Source of the DNA: Rhodopirellula sp. | GTDB lineage: Bacteria > Planctomycetota > Planctomycetia > Pirellulales > Pirellulaceae | Direction of reading: 5' to 3' | NCBI GenBank assembly: GCA_002689655.1 | Contig: NZHC01000063.1 | Span: 22,719 to 83,917, forward strand | Length of the DNA: 61,199 nt | In this document: positions 37,867-48,010 of the stretch, piece after piece | Layout of the letters: each line of letters starts with the position of its first letter | How positions within the stretch are numbered: the first letter of the stretch is position 1 | The notes under the pieces: generated by a model | Databases searched by the model: none | What the model saw: the letters and a program-made list of their open reading frames with translations, nothing else | Told to the model about the DNA's origin: nothing | Made by a program: the position numbers and the translations under genes

Positions 37867-38151
37867 CATCGATGACAAATGCACACTTCTGCGACGAACA
37901 AAAGTCGTGATACCCTCGAGGTTCTGGAAACTGCCTCAGGAGCACCGCTGCAGAAAAGCACGGACCGGCTTCCTCTGCCAACTGCTTCCGTGCATTGCAC
38001 GCCGCTGGAGCAGCCCCGCTGAATCTACGCGGCTGAATCGACGCCGCAATGGGTCCAAGCATATCTCAGAATCACTCCCCTGCCGCGAACTCTAGACAGC
38101 AGTCAGAGATGAGTTCCCACGGGAAAGTGAGAGTCGCAGTCTTGCCGCCGC

Positions 38152-38655
38152 TCAAACGCGATTAAGATTCCAGATTGTGAAATTCAAGAACGCGGCGAAA
38201 CCAACCCACAACAGGTAGGGTGTCATCAACCCACCTGCAATCTTTGAATGGCGAAAAAACAACACGGTTGTGGCAATGATCGAGAGCCACAGGAATACAA
38301 TTTCAATCAGTGCTCCTCCCGGAGTCTGAAGACCAAAAAAGAGCACGGACCAGAGGCCGTTGAGTACAAGCTGAGTAACAAACCAGGAGATCGCCGGCTT
38401 CGCCTCTTGGGTTTCACTCCCTAGCCAAACCAACCAGACTGCGATTCCCATCAGGCCGTACAGCGTTGTCCAAACGGGCGCAAAGATCCAACTGGGAGGA
38501 TTCCATGTTGGCTTATTCAAGGTGTCGTACCAATCGTCCAGCCCCTGTGTGGTCGCCAGACCACCGATCCCGCCCGCCGCAAAACAGACCAGCAGCGAGA
38601 TGACCAGACCAACGGCCTGAGTTGGTACTGGTCGTTGATGTTCAGTGTCAGTCAT
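38152..38655 (-). CDS. tspO: TspO/MBR family membrane protein
   Basis: A 167-residue integral membrane protein of five predicted helices. The start is set at the ATG ending at 38655 (MTDTEHQR), giving the normal family length; the frame extends 29 codons upstream with no membrane or family feature. Typical motifs are NKPTWNPPSWIFAPVWTTLY in the first loop and helix 2, and LVLNGLWSVLFFG in helix 3 to 4. TspO binds porphyrins and related ligands and affects tetrapyrrole and stress responses. It lies 120 bases after the stop of a CxxCH haem-binding protein on the same strand, a possible functional link through haem. Confidence 0.9.
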   Translation of the reverse strand: MTDTEHQRPVPTQAVGLVISLLVCFAAGGIGGLATTQGLDDWYDTLNKPTWNPPSWIFAPVWTTLYGLMGIAVWLVWLGSETQEAKPAISWFVTQLVLNGLWSVLFFGLQTPGGALIEIVFLWLSIIATTVLFFRHSKIAGGLMTPYLLWVGFAAFLNFTIWNLNRV

Positions 38656-38775
38656 CGAATGCTTGCGTGGGGAAAGAAGTGAGAACAATCGCCGTGGCAG
38701 CTTACGCCACTGCCCACCATGAGTACACATTCCATGTCTCAATGATGCAAGAACAGACGGAACGACCTTCGGTGC

Positions 38776-41409
38776 TTACAAGGATCTCAAGTGGGCCAGC
38801 AAATTTGCTACATCCTGATCCGACAGTCCCATCAGCAAACCCTCAGGCATCAGCGAAACTTCCGACCATCGCATGTCCTCAATCTCCTTGACGTTAATTC
38901 GCTTGGTGTGTCCATCTGAAGCCATCAGCGTCACCCCATCCACGCTCTCATAAACAACCAGTCCCATCACAAGCTCTCCATCAGATGTCAACACCTGCTT
39001 GGCTCGATAACGATCGGGAATCGCATGACTGGGGTCCACTGTCGCCCGAAACAAATCTGCAGAACTAAATCGCTTCGCGACGCCACTCAGTGATGGCCCA
39101 AGAGCTTTCGCACCGTTATGGCATAATGCACACTGGCGTGCAGAATAGATGGCCTGACCTGCTGTGACTTTGCCATTCAGTCCATTGATCGCTTCTCCCC
39201 GCTCCAACCACTGTTGAATCGACACTGAATCGGATGCCCTTTTCGGAAGCTCCGCCCCCAACCGTTTTAATGCCGCAACTGCAGCTTCCCGAACCACCTT
39301 ATCCACTGAAAATACCGCCTTCTGCAAATCTTCAGAATCACGGGGAACGGGATGACTTGCCATTGCCAACCATGCTGATGAACGCGTTGCATCATCTTTC
39401 AGCCACTGATAAATAAAATTGCGAGGTACCGCGTCAGGGCCCAGAGCGATGAACCTGGCAATCGCTGGATCAATTGTCTTTCCCCGACTGCGCATCAGCA
39501 ACTTGTGCCGCCCCCGCTCCAGATTCTCTGGATCCATTTTCTCGGTCCAAACCAGATGCGTGGCATCACCAAAATGCTGACTGGAAACAATCCGACTGGG
39601 CACCAAAGAATCACGATGCTGCATAGCCAAAAACAATTCTCCCATCCTTGGCGTCCAGTTGCGGTCAACATTGAGTTCGGACTCTTTGATCCAGATAGGA
39701 ATCGCGATCATCGCCTCAGCAATTCTTTCTGTCATTTCATCGCTTCGGCGTGCAGGAATTCTGGCCAATGCGATCAGTCGGAACAGCTTATCGACCGGCG
39801 ACGTAACGCGGTCCATGTCATCCGCGATGGTTCTAAACACTGCAGCCGATTCGGGCTCCAGCACTGCAAGTCCACGAACCAATTCTCGGCACAGGACTTC
39901 GTGTTTTCGGTCTTCTCCGTCGGCCGCGACGTCTTGCAGCCGGCTCAGCAAAGCCGCCACTGCCGCGTCACGCGTTTCCGGTGCAATCTTGGGACGAATT
40001 CTTCCGCGACAAGAATCGAATACGGCTGCAGCCTGCTGTCTACCTCGTGCATCTCTCGGATCACCGGGGCCTAAACCACCGACACTCTCAATCAGCAATG
40101 CAATTGCGTCGAGCACCTCCCGTTGACTTACATCATCCGACTTCAGCAACGAGACAGCCTGTTCAGCAGCAGCGTGATCGAGCACCGGCGCAGCATTCCT
40201 CCGCAAACGCTTTAACGCTTCCGTGATTGCGTTGGATGCACCGCCGGGCGGTTTACTCCAAGCCAGTTCTGGAACCTCCACCGAGGCACGAGGATTCAAT
40301 GCATCAATCTTGTAGATCCCACCCCGGCTACGGCGTCCGCCAACACTCACAAAAAGTGCGCCCTCGGATGAAGCAACGATATCAGTAACCGCAAACCCCT
40401 CACTTCCCGATGGTGATGCAACCAACTCTGTTGTGCCATCATCTGAAACGAACACAACACGACCGAATGTCCAGTCAAGCACATACACACCAGCTTGAAA
40501 GCGTGCGGGTAACCGTTTACCGGGGCTTCTCAGGACCCCGGTAGGCGACCCACGCCCCAGTTCCGCAAGTACAGTTGGCATCATGGGGTCAGCATTGGAA
40601 CGCTTCCAACTTCTTGAAACCCAGCCAGCATCCTGACCTTGTCGCACACGAAAAACTCGCGTCGGCCGATACCACGGCAAGCTGATATCGCGCTCACCAT
40701 CGCTGTCAAAAGTATCGATTGTCTGGTCCGGCCCGAAGTCAAAATCGTAGGCATTTCGAAATCCCTCTGCCCAAACTTCACGTCGGGACCAGTCGGGTGA
40801 GATCCGCCAAATGACTCCTGCACGCGGACTTGGAATCCGTGGTGTCTCTACATTTTGCAATCGAAAGCTATCCTTCGTCCCATTACCTGCAATCAAGTAC
40901 CAAAATCCGTCAGGTCCTTTCCGCAAGGCATGAGCATCATGTTCGCCTCCCGTCTTGATTTCAAGCACGCGTACCGGATTCAAGTTTGGCGCTGATTCAG
41001 AGGCAAACCGTTTGATCTTCCAGACACCATTGTCACCAACGTAGTACAGCGTGTCACCATCAACACATAGCCCATGTGCACCGTGCGACGGTGCTTCAAA
41101 AATTAGCTTTCTCGCATCATAAATACCATCACTGTCTTGATCCAACAGCTCGCACAAATAACGCGGTCCAGACGCAAATACTCTGCCATCAGGACCCGTC
41201 GCAATCGCAGTACAGTCCGGCACAAGGTCATCATCGGCAACAAGTCGAATCGTCAAGCCATCGGTGACATTGACCGCTCTGGACGCCGCTATCGATCTTT
41301 CGCCCCGTGTCTGAGCATCTTGGCTTGCCAATGAAGTTGCATTATTTCCGAAAAAAATGGGCAAGAGGGATACGATCCCAGGTAGCAAAAATTTTTCAAC
41401 ACGAATCAT
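38776..41409 (-). CDS. PVC-type haem-binding CxxCH protein with beta-propeller
   Basis: An 877-residue exported protein. The ATG ending at 41409 starts the signal peptide (FLLPGIVSLLPIFFG); the frame extends 84 codons upstream through the 12-bp repeat but with no protein feature, so that part is left out. Residues about 50-400 are the membrane-bound-dehydrogenase-type propeller (LTIRLVADDDLVPDCTAIATGPDG, LWYxxGNGTKD-like blades, AEGFRNAYDFDFG). HEAT-like helices fill the middle (ISGxx... AAVAALKRLGAELP near 720). The C-terminal haem domain has CALCH (about 757-761), then GPSLSGVAKRFSSADLF and the family's late motif MPEGLLMGLSDQDVANLLAHLRSL. These are typical of planctomycetes and verrucomicrobia; function is thought to be redox but is unproven. 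Confidence 0.9.
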   Translation of the reverse strand: MIRVEKFLLPGIVSLLPIFFGNNATSLASQDAQTRGERSIAASRAVNVTDGLTIRLVADDDLVPDCTAIATGPDGRVFASGPRYLCELLDQDSDGIYDARKLIFEAPSHGAHGLCVDGDTLYYVGDNGVWKIKRFASESAPNLNPVRVLEIKTGGEHDAHALRKGPDGFWYLIAGNGTKDSFRLQNVETPRIPSPRAGVIWRISPDWSRREVWAEGFRNAYDFDFGPDQTIDTFDSDGERDISLPWYRPTRVFRVRQGQDAGWVSRSWKRSNADPMMPTVLAELGRGSPTGVLRSPGKRLPARFQAGVYVLDWTFGRVVFVSDDGTTELVASPSGSEGFAVTDIVASSEGALFVSVGGRRSRGGIYKIDALNPRASVEVPELAWSKPPGGASNAITEALKRLRRNAAPVLDHAAAEQAVSLLKSDDVSQREVLDAIALLIESVGGLGPGDPRDARGRQQAAAVFDSCRGRIRPKIAPETRDAAVAALLSRLQDVAADGEDRKHEVLCRELVRGLAVLEPESAAVFRTIADDMDRVTSPVDKLFRLIALARIPARRSDEMTERIAEAMIAIPIWIKESELNVDRNWTPRMGELFLAMQHRDSLVPSRIVSSQHFGDATHLVWTEKMDPENLERGRHKLLMRSRGKTIDPAIARFIALGPDAVPRNFIYQWLKDDATRSSAWLAMASHPVPRDSEDLQKAVFSVDKVVREAAVAALKRLGAELPKRASDSVSIQQWLERGEAINGLNGKVTAGQAIYSARQCALCHNGAKALGPSLSGVAKRFSSADLFRATVDPSHAIPDRYRAKQVLTSDGELVMGLVVYESVDGVTLMASDGHTKRINVKEIEDMRWSEVSLMPEGLLMGLSDQDVANLLAHLRSL

Positions 41410-41732
41410 TTGAACGATTTCCAATGACAGATTTCCTTCAGCGGCGAATCTTAATGATGGTGATAGGGATACTCGCGTTGACCGGGCCGCGGCAAACCGC
41501 AACTGTGACCGCAACTGTGACCGCCAATTCACAGCTCCTGCAAAGCGGTGTTCATCTGCTAATCCTACACAACAAATCGACGACACACCTACCACCCAGA
41601 CCCGTGTTGACGCTAATTTCGCCCGTTCAAGGCTACACCAATACATTCGCACGAGTGACATTACGCATCATATCCGGTTATCTTAAGTAGAGGTTTTAAC
41701 ATTTTTTGGTTGGATCTATTGGAGCCTTCCCC
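41410..41732. other. Divergent intergenic region with 12-bp tandem duplication
   Basis: 323 bases between the divergent haem-binding protein and sulfatase starts. It holds the duplication at 41496-41524 and, at the right end, the GGAG ribosome site (41721-41724) of the sulfatase. Both promoters must be here; none is clear. Confidence 0.5.
41496..41524. repeat. Tandem duplication, 12-bp period
   Basis: ACCGCAACTGTG occurs twice in a row (41496-41507, 41508-41519) followed by ACCGC of a third copy. Located between divergent genes. Confidence 0.85.
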
Positions 41733-43112
41733 TTGATACGCATCTTCCCGCTGTTGTTTTGCTGCTTCGCCATAACCGTTTCGGGAATGGATTTATGCTT
41801 TGGTACAGAGCAACCAAACGTGATCGTGATTTACAGCGATGATCAGGGAAGCCTCGATTTGAATTGCTATGGTTCAAACGACCTGCACACTCCTAACCTT
41901 GATCGCTTGGCAGACGAGGGCATCCGGTTCACACAAATGTACTCACCTTCGGCGATCTGCTCAGCTTCCCGTGCAGGTTTGCTGACAGGTCGATTCCCGG
42001 CTCGCGCAGGAGTCCCCGGGAATGTATCGTCCACCAAAGGCGTCCCGGGCATGCCATCCAACGAAATCACACTGGCCGAGCTATTGAAAACGCGTGGCTA
42101 TACGACAGGTCATGTAGGGAAATGGCACCTTGGCTTCACCCCTGACACCATGCCGAATGGCCAAGGCTTTGATTCGTCGTTCGGCCACATGGGCGGCTGC
42201 ATCGACAACTATTCGCACTTTTTTTATTGGGTAGGGCCGAATCGTCATGATCTATGGCGTGACGGAACAGAAATTCATCGTGACGGCGAGTTCTTTCTAG
42301 ACATGATGGTTGAGGAAGGTCAGCAATTCATCACGGCAAATAAGGACAAACCTTTCTTTCTCTATTGGGCCATCAATGCTCCGCACTATCCCATGCAAGG
42401 AACAGCGAATTGGCGGCAGCGGTACAAGGACCTACCGTCACCACGACGACAATACGCAGCATTCACGTCCACCGTTGACGAAAAGGTTGGTGAACTACTT
42501 GAGACCTTGGAAGCATTGGACCTACGGAAAAACACATTAGTCATTTTCCAATCAGATCACGGGCATTCAACTGAGGAACGGGCTTTCTGGGGAGGCGGAA
42601 ATGCTGGTCCGTACCGCGGTGCCAAGGGATGTCTCTTTGAAGGTGGCATCAGAATTCCATCCATTGTTAGCATGCCCGGTATGATTCCGCAGGGGCAGGT
42701 ACGACACCAGATGGCGATCGGATGTGATTGGTTTCCAACCATCGCAACTTACTGCGGAGCGGAACTACCAGATCGACAATATGACGGAAAAAGCTTGACC
42801 GATGTCATTGCATCCAGTGAATCCAAAAGCCCTCACGACCATCTTTTCTGGTTACTGGGCAACCCCAAGAACGGACAATGGGCAGTGCGGCAGGGCCCTT
42901 GGAAACTGCTCGGCAACGCAAGAGATCGGGGGGTTCCCAAAAATGCTGCAGCGGTCGACAAGCTGTTCCTCGCAAACTTGGAAGTAAACCCGAGCGAAGA
43001 GAAGAACCTCAAGTCACAACACCCGGAAGTGGTTGTCAAGCTACAAGCCATCCGTGACAAGCACGTTGCTGATATCGTCCGGGAAAATGATTTGAGAGCT
43101 CAAGCCAAGTGA
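41733..43112 (+). CDS. Secreted sulfatase, arylsulfatase-A-like
   Basis: A 459-residue exported sulfatase. The TTG at 41733 is preferred because GGAG lies 8 bases upstream and the signal peptide (RIFPLLFCCFAITVSG) begins there; a TTG at 41706 lacks such a site. The formylglycine motif is CSASR (76-80), which keeps the allowed Ala at position three. NVIVIYSDDQG (metal), VGKWHLGF, FLYWAINAPHYP, QSDHGHS and the active-site Lys in RGAKGCLFEGGIRIPSIV complete the set. It is convergent with the next sulfatase (116 bases between stops). This form is the common arylsulfatase type; substrate unknown. Confidence 0.85.
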   Translation: MIRIFPLLFCCFAITVSGMDLCFGTEQPNVIVIYSDDQGSLDLNCYGSNDLHTPNLDRLADEGIRFTQMYSPSAICSASRAGLLTGRFPARAGVPGNVSSTKGVPGMPSNEITLAELLKTRGYTTGHVGKWHLGFTPDTMPNGQGFDSSFGHMGGCIDNYSHFFYWVGPNRHDLWRDGTEIHRDGEFFLDMMVEEGQQFITANKDKPFFLYWAINAPHYPMQGTANWRQRYKDLPSPRRQYAAFTSTVDEKVGELLETLEALDLRKNTLVIFQSDHGHSTEERAFWGGGNAGPYRGAKGCLFEGGIRIPSIVSMPGMIPQGQVRHQMAIGCDWFPTIATYCGAELPDRQYDGKSLTDVIASSESKSPHDHLFWLLGNPKNGQWAVRQGPWKLLGNARDRGVPKNAAAVDKLFLANLEVNPSEEKNLKSQHPEVVVKLQAIRDKHVADIVRENDLRAQAK

Positions 43113-43160
43113 TATTGGATGGCTGGACGTGAGTGGAAGCTTCCTGCACACCGCACACGT

Positions 43161-43190
43161 ACCAACCCGCTATTACCAACCCGCTATTAC
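43161..43190. repeat. Tandem duplication, 2 x 14 bp
   Basis: ACCAACCCGCTATT occurs at 43161-43174 and 43175-43188, followed by ACCA. It lies in the 116-base gap between two convergent sulfatase genes. Confidence 0.85.
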
Positions 43191-43228
43191 CAGCACCGAA
43201 TGGAGAGACACGACAATTTGCGAAGTCA

Positions 43229-44755
43229 TCACTCGGGCTCGTCCCGAGGTGGATAATTGTCATGCTGCTTTGCACTCTGGGAACTCCAGTAAGGCGATGA
43301 CCCCCACAAAGGGACCGTCGCCAACGATGCCTGCCACTTACCCAGCAGTTGAAACAATTCATCGGCACGCGTCCGATCGCTATCAAACCGATCTTGCTGC
43401 TCTCCCGCATCCTCAGTGGGCCGAAATACCTGCGGAGCGCGATGCGAAAGACTGATCAGTTTATCTGGTCCATCAAGGATGGCTACCTGCCCCTGCAATC
43501 TCCAGAAAAGCGTTCGGCGTGGAGCTGCCTGTTTGCCACTCAGCTGCGGAAGCAGGTTTTCACCATCATATTGACCGTACAAAGCGACCGCTTTTCGCCG
43601 ATTATTCTTGTCTTCATGAGACCTTACCGGCCCAAGCGGCAAAGGCATCTCCCCAGCAGCCGACATGAACGTAGGCAGCAGATCAAGACTCGACAGGACG
43701 CCATCGTGCGTCTGCTCTGCTGGAATCGTCTCTGGCCATGACCAGATCATGGGAATACGAACTCCGCCCTCTCGCAGTGTTCCCTTAACGCCTGATAGTT
43801 CGCCATTCCAACTGGCGTTCCCCGTTGCACCACCATTATCTGAAAAGAAACAAATCAATGTATTTTCACGTTCACCTAATTCATCCAGACAGTCCAACAC
43901 ACGGCCGACCCCTCGGTCCAGAGCCAACATCATCGCTGCATAAGTGCGACGCTTCCGTTCTTTGATATGACTAAACGCAGCAAGATCCTCCTCAGTCGCT
44001 TGCAACGGACCATGAGGCGCGTTGTAAGACAAAAACATGAACCATGGTTTGTCATCATCCGCTTGGTCCTGCTTGCCAATCCATCCTGTCGCCTCATCGG
44101 TGAAGAAATCGGTCAAGTAAGGACTTGAAAACTGCGTCAACGGAACACCGTTGCGTTCCAACTTGTTGGTGCCAGCTTTTGGAAAATAGGCATGGCCACC
44201 GCCAAGCATCCCACAAAAATAGTCAAAACCACGTTCCTGAGGATGGAATCCAACGCCCATCCCCAAATGCCATTTTCCCACCAAAGCAGTGGAGTAACCA
44301 GCAGCACCGAGATGATCTGCCAAGGTATGCTCACCCGGTGGAAGCCCCAGCAGGTCGACCCGCGCACCGTAATTGGCACTCCCCATATTCAAGTTGGCCT
44401 GGTATCCAAATCGCCGCGGGTCTCGTCCGGTGATCAACCCGGCCCGAGAAGGAGAACATACAGAACTTGCCACGTAAGCGCGACTGCAAAGCACGCCCGA
44501 CTTGGCTAATGCGTCAATTCGATCAGTCTTTAGCGATTGCGACCCTGTGCAACCCAAGTCGCCATAGCCCATATCATCAGCCAACACCAACAAAATATTT
44601 GGTGCGGCCGCATTCGCTGGGCTCATCGCAACGGCGTCCAAAAGAAACAACATGACCGCAACAAAGTAGAATCTTCCGCTCCCGTACCTGACCCTATTAA
44701 ATAATTCGCACGGCTTATCAACACTGTGGAACTTAAACTCAAAAACAACTTGCAT
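43229..44755 (-). CDS. Secreted sulfatase, arylsulfatase/GALNS-like
   Basis: A 508-residue sulfatase. The metal site is NILLVLADDMGYGDLGC and the formylglycine motif CSPSR (100-104) in SSVCSPSRAGLITGR. GKWHLGMGVGFHPQERGFDYF, FLSYNAPHGP, FFSDNGGATGN and GTLREGGVRIPMIW follow, as in the arylsulfatase A/GALNS branch. The first 30 residues look atypical (polar, Lys/Arg/Cys). The hydrophobic signal (FYFVAVMLFLLDAVAMSPANA) begins near residue 29, so the true start may be Met35 or an unseen alternative. A 6-bp perfect hairpin lies inside the last codons (43232-43248). Substrate unknown. Confidence 0.85.
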   Translation of the reverse strand: MQVVFEFKFHSVDKPCELFNRVRYGSGRFYFVAVMLFLLDAVAMSPANAAAPNILLVLADDMGYGDLGCTGSQSLKTDRIDALAKSGVLCSRAYVASSVCSPSRAGLITGRDPRRFGYQANLNMGSANYGARVDLLGLPPGEHTLADHLGAAGYSTALVGKWHLGMGVGFHPQERGFDYFCGMLGGGHAYFPKAGTNKLERNGVPLTQFSSPYLTDFFTDEATGWIGKQDQADDDKPWFMFLSYNAPHGPLQATEEDLAAFSHIKERKRRTYAAMMLALDRGVGRVLDCLDELGERENTLICFFSDNGGATGNASWNGELSGVKGTLREGGVRIPMIWSWPETIPAEQTHDGVLSSLDLLPTFMSAAGEMPLPLGPVRSHEDKNNRRKAVALYGQYDGENLLPQLSGKQAAPRRTLFWRLQGQVAILDGPDKLISLSHRAPQVFRPTEDAGEQQDRFDSDRTRADELFQLLGKWQASLATVPLWGSSPYWSSQSAKQHDNYPPRDEPE

Positions 44756-45254
44756 TTTCGAAACCGTCTTGGTTTGTGAAACGGATATATCCGTACACAG
44801 CCTAAATCAAATCTGCCAAAACCGAAAGATTTGGGACATTGCCCCCGGAAGATTTTTTTGGTCAGAAACAAGCAAGGTAGCAAACCACACAGGATAGGAG
44901 CGACGGCGGGAGCATGAAACTAAACTCGCTTTAGCTCTCGGCAGCTCAGTGCAGCATTTTGACACCGCAGCACATCCCGACAAAGCTTGCAGTTCTTGGA
45001 AGGAAACACTCTCCGATCGCACAACTGACGGGTCAACACTGCTGTCTTCGCGCAGTCAAGCTCAAGAGAATCGCAGCAGCCCTTAAAATAAATTCAATCC
45101 ACGCCACTAACTGATTTCATTTGATAGGAACAGTGGTAGCAAACTGTTATCCTATGTTTGCTTTGAAACATTGATGCCGATTACGTTCGGCGTTTGCTCC
45201 GACCACCTCTGCACGACCTGCTCCCTCACCCTGCCTTTTCGCACCGAGATTTCC
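44756..45254. other. Divergent intergenic region
   Basis: About 500 bases between the divergent sulfatase and sialate-esterase genes. No gene is supported (frames at 44807-45022 and 45147-45493 on minus are shadows or random). A possible promoter is at 45121-45150. Confidence 0.5.
45121..45150 (+). promoter_or_regulatory. Possible sigma-70-type promoter of the sialate esterase gene
   Basis: TTGATA (45121-45126) and TGTTAT (45145-45150) are spaced 18 bases apart, about 100 bases upstream of the start codon. The -10 is a weak match. Position and spacing support it; nothing else does. Confidence 0.25.
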
Positions 45255-47444
45255 ATGAAGCCCACCTTGCAGTCCATCCCTACAACTCTCGTTATTCTTG
45301 TGCTCTCCAGCCTGCAACAGGCAGTACAAGCAGAGGTACGCCTGCCTGGTTTCTTTGGCGACCACATGGTGATGCAACGAGATGTTGAATTACGCATCTG
45401 GGGCTGGTGTGATGCTGGCGAAGAAGTCACTGTCACGCTGAACGGCAAGGAAGCAACAACGAGGGGTACCTCAGACGGAACGTGGAAAGTCATATTGCCG
45501 GCGATGGAAGCAAATTCAAAGCCGAGAACACTTCAGGTCAAAGGCAACAATGTCATCAACCTCAATGACATCCTTATAGGCGAGGTTTGGCTCTGTAGCG
45601 GACAATCCAACATGGAATGGACGGTTGCCGCGAGCACCAATCGCGATGCCGAGATCGCAGCAGCCGACTTCCCGATGATTCGTCATTTGAAAATTGCGCA
45701 CCGACCGTCGACAGTTCCTCTTGAAGATGTTTCAGCCCCTTGGACCGTATGCTCCCCAGCAGTAGCTGGGACCTACACTGCGGCCGGTTACTTCATGGCA
45801 AAGAATCTGCATCAGGAACTGGGCGTCCCCATTGGCTTGATCAACTCCTCATGGGGTGGCACAAGAGTCGAACCGTGGACTCCACCGACCGGCTTCGAGC
45901 AAGTTCCTGCTCTCAGTGACATCTACAGGTCAGTTCTTGGACGCACTCCTGGAACAGACCAATACCAGAAAGCACTGAGCACCTTTATCAAAATCAGTGA
46001 AGCTTGGAATCAAGAAGCAAAAGCTGCATTGAGTAAGGTACAGCCGGTCAGTCCAAGTCCTACATTTCCTGAACAGTTAAAACCTTTCCAAAGCCATCAA
46101 GATCCGACGATGCTGTACAACGGTATGATTCATGCGTTGGTGGGCTACCCGATTCGCGGCGTCATCTGGTATCAGGGAGAATCCAACCACACGGAGGGAA
46201 TGCTTTATTTTGAGAAAAAAAAAGCGTTGATCCATGGATGGCGCAGCCTGTGGGATCAGGGAGACTTCCCCTTCTATTACGTGCAAATCGCTCCGTTTCA
46301 ATATGGCAGTGAAGACGGTACGATTCTTGCAAAGTTTTGGGAAGCTCAGGCCGCTGTCCAACAGCTTCCCAACACGGGCATGGTGGTCATTAACGACATT
46401 GCAACGCTCAACGACATACACCCGCCCAACAAACAGGATGTCGGCAAAAGACTTGCCCTACTGGCCCTGAAAAATGACTACGGAAGGAAGGACGTGGTCG
46501 CGAATAGTCCGGAAGTAGAATCAATTGCATTGGCGGACAACCAGCTTCTGATTAAGTTCAGAAACACCGGTGGTGGCCTAAGAACGCGCGATGACGAATC
46601 CCCCACCCATTTCGAAATCATTGGCCCCGGTACCCGAACCTTCATCCCGGCATCCGCGAGCCTTAACGGCGATACCGTAACACTCTCAGCCGACGGGGTT
46701 ACGGCACCGGTAGCGTTTCGCTTCGGTTGGGATAAACTTGCCGAGCCCAATCTGACCGGCGGTACGGGACTGCCAGTGGGAACCTGCCGCGGGGGAGAGG
46801 AACCTGACTTTTTGAGCTTAATCTCGATCGAAGACGATTATGAACTTGTTTACGAACTGGATCTGAGCAAGCTACAAAACAAGATTACTTACTCGATTGA
46901 CCGCAGTGGTGAGGCATCAAGATTCGACCGCATTGGTTACTTGATTGAACTTGAATCCGAGACAAACGGCTCGCAGAAACTGTTCGTGTCCATGGATGCA
47001 TTCACCGACGATGTAAAAAAAATAGCCGTTCCTCAATTCAGTACTGGCGCTTTTTTCCAGCAACCCGTGAATGGTCTGGAATCCTACTCGACGGTCTCGT
47101 CGTTGAATCGCGAACAGATTCAGGGAAACATCGAATTTTGGTCAGGGAACTATGCAACACCGAACACGGCCAACGTGCCCGGCGCCTCCGGTGCAATCTA
47201 TGACTTCGGAGACAGCATGGGCGAGCCATTGAACGGCTATGGCTCAATGCAAGTTCATGACACCGACGGAAAGCAAACACTCTTTGCCATTAACCACTGG
47301 GGAGCAGGTGACGGTGCAGACATTGGGATCGGCAATAGCAGCGGTGCCCATCGGGACTGGACATTCTCATCCAATGCCGGATCCTACTCTGGCAAAAGCC
47401 TGAAAGTCTACGTTCGATCTAAAGAAGACACCAAGACTCGCTAA
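45255..47444 (+). CDS. Secreted sialate O-acetylesterase-like SGNH hydrolase
   Basis: A 729-residue exported esterase; ATG 45255 begins the signal peptide ([17 protein letters not shown]). An N-terminal Ig-like jelly-roll region ([22 protein letters not shown]) is typical of the family. The SGNH block I is [10 protein letters not shown] (Ser118), followed by [15 protein letters not shown] (block II), [10 protein letters not shown] (block III-like, residues about 305-314) and [16 protein letters not shown] (Asp/His). Relatives remove O-acetyl groups from sialic acid or other glycans such as xylan. An extra C-terminal domain of about 190 residues (after [13 protein letters not shown]) is beta-rich and not part of the catalytic fold. 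It fits the island: deacetylation alongside desulfation. Confidence 0.85.
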   Translation: MKPTLQSIPTTLVILVLSSLQQAVQAEVRLPGFFGDHMVMQRDVELRIWGWCDAGEEVTVTLNGKEATTRGTSDGTWKVILPAMEANSKPRTLQVKGNNVINLNDILIGEVWLCSGQSNMEWTVAASTNRDAEIAAADFPMIRHLKIAHRPSTVPLEDVSAPWTVCSPAVAGTYTAAGYFMAKNLHQELGVPIGLINSSWGGTRVEPWTPPTGFEQVPALSDIYRSVLGRTPGTDQYQKALSTFIKISEAWNQEAKAALSKVQPVSPSPTFPEQLKPFQSHQDPTMLYNGMIHALVGYPIRGVIWYQGESNHTEGMLYFEKKKALIHGWRSLWDQGDFPFYYVQIAPFQYGSEDGTILAKFWEAQAAVQQLPNTGMVVINDIATLNDIHPPNKQDVGKRLALLALKNDYGRKDVVANSPEVESIALADNQLLIKFRNTGGGLRTRDDESPTHFEIIGPGTRTFIPASASLNGDTVTLSADGVTAPVAFRFGWDKLAEPNLTGGTGLPVGTCRGGEEPDFLSLISIEDDYELVYELDLSKLQNKITYSIDRSGEASRFDRIGYLIELESETNGSQKLFVSMDAFTDDVKKIAVPQFSTGAFFQQPVNGLESYSTVSSLNREQIQGNIEFWSGNYATPNTANVPGASGAIYDFGDSMGEPLNGYGSMQVHDTDGKQTLFAINHWGAGDGADIGIGNSSGAHRDWTFSSNAGSYSGKSLKVYVRSKEDTKTR

Positions 47445-48010
47445 CAAACTGCACGGGTTAATTGCAAAATCGCAAGAGAAATCAGATCTCACTGTTCAAA
47501 ACATTACCAGTGCAACTCATCCTGATCGCGAAGGTAAAGTTTCGCCCTGCAAAATCACTGGATGTGCCCGGCTATTTCCACACCGCGATTTATGGTGGCT
47601 CCCTTTAAACTGGTAGCCAGAAGGTACCGCTTCAACTGATGCCGTCTCAGTATCAGCAGTACAGGGGGCCGTTGGAAGGAATGCTTGCTGTTGAGCCAGT
47701 ACTGACAAACTTGTCGAACACAACGCGATGTAAGCTATCCACACCAGTTCAATGATCGTCTCCCTACTCGTGCGCAAACGAGTCACGGCTTCAGCGTACC
47801 TGCGGCATCCCGCGATCGCAGCAAGCAGGCCATGACTTTACTCGGATTTAAATCGGGGGATGCAACATGTCCCGAGACGATTGTGTCGGATATTTGCGAT
47901 AGTAAGAACAGCACATTGGAATCTTCACGAGCACCTTACGTCGGATCGCCTTGGCGGATCAGTCAACCCAGCAAGACGAAAATTTTGAGCCCTGCGTGAT
48001 GAACGAAAAA
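47445..48010. other. Intergenic region with one doubtful small ORF
   Basis: 566 bases between the sialate esterase and SDR genes (convergent). Apart from the small minus-strand ORF at 47517-47786, nothing is recognised. Confidence 0.45.
47517..47786 (-). CDS. Possible small secreted protein, doubtful
   Basis: An 89-residue frame on the minus strand. The only argument for it is a signal-like start: a polar N-terminus, then LVWIAYIALCSTSLSVLAQQ, with a plausible cleavage site. The rest (TAPCTADTETASVEAVP...) has two further Cys and no recognisable fold. There is no Shine-Dalgarno site. It could equally be chance in a gene-poor gap. Confidence 0.25.
   Translation of the reverse strand: MTRLRTSRETIIELVWIAYIALCSTSLSVLAQQQAFLPTAPCTADTETASVEAVPSGYQFKGSHHKSRCGNSRAHPVILQGETLPSRSG

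Noticed and set aside
38656-38742. Upstream extension of the TspO frame (29 codons)
   Set aside because: The added part is polar and basic and lacks family sequence; the ATG at 38655 gives the usual TspO length.
39505-40126. Plus-strand frames of 155-189 codons opposite the haem-binding gene
   Set aside because: Antisense shadows of the HEAT-like region, with no protein features.
41410-41661. Upstream extension of the haem-binding protein (84 codons)
   Set aside because: It reads through the 12-bp tandem repeat, and a signal peptide begins only at the later ATG.
43231-43249. Perfect 6-bp hairpin at the end of the minus-strand sulfatase as a terminator
   Set aside because: It lies within the last codons and has no T-run on either strand, so it is more likely coding coincidence.
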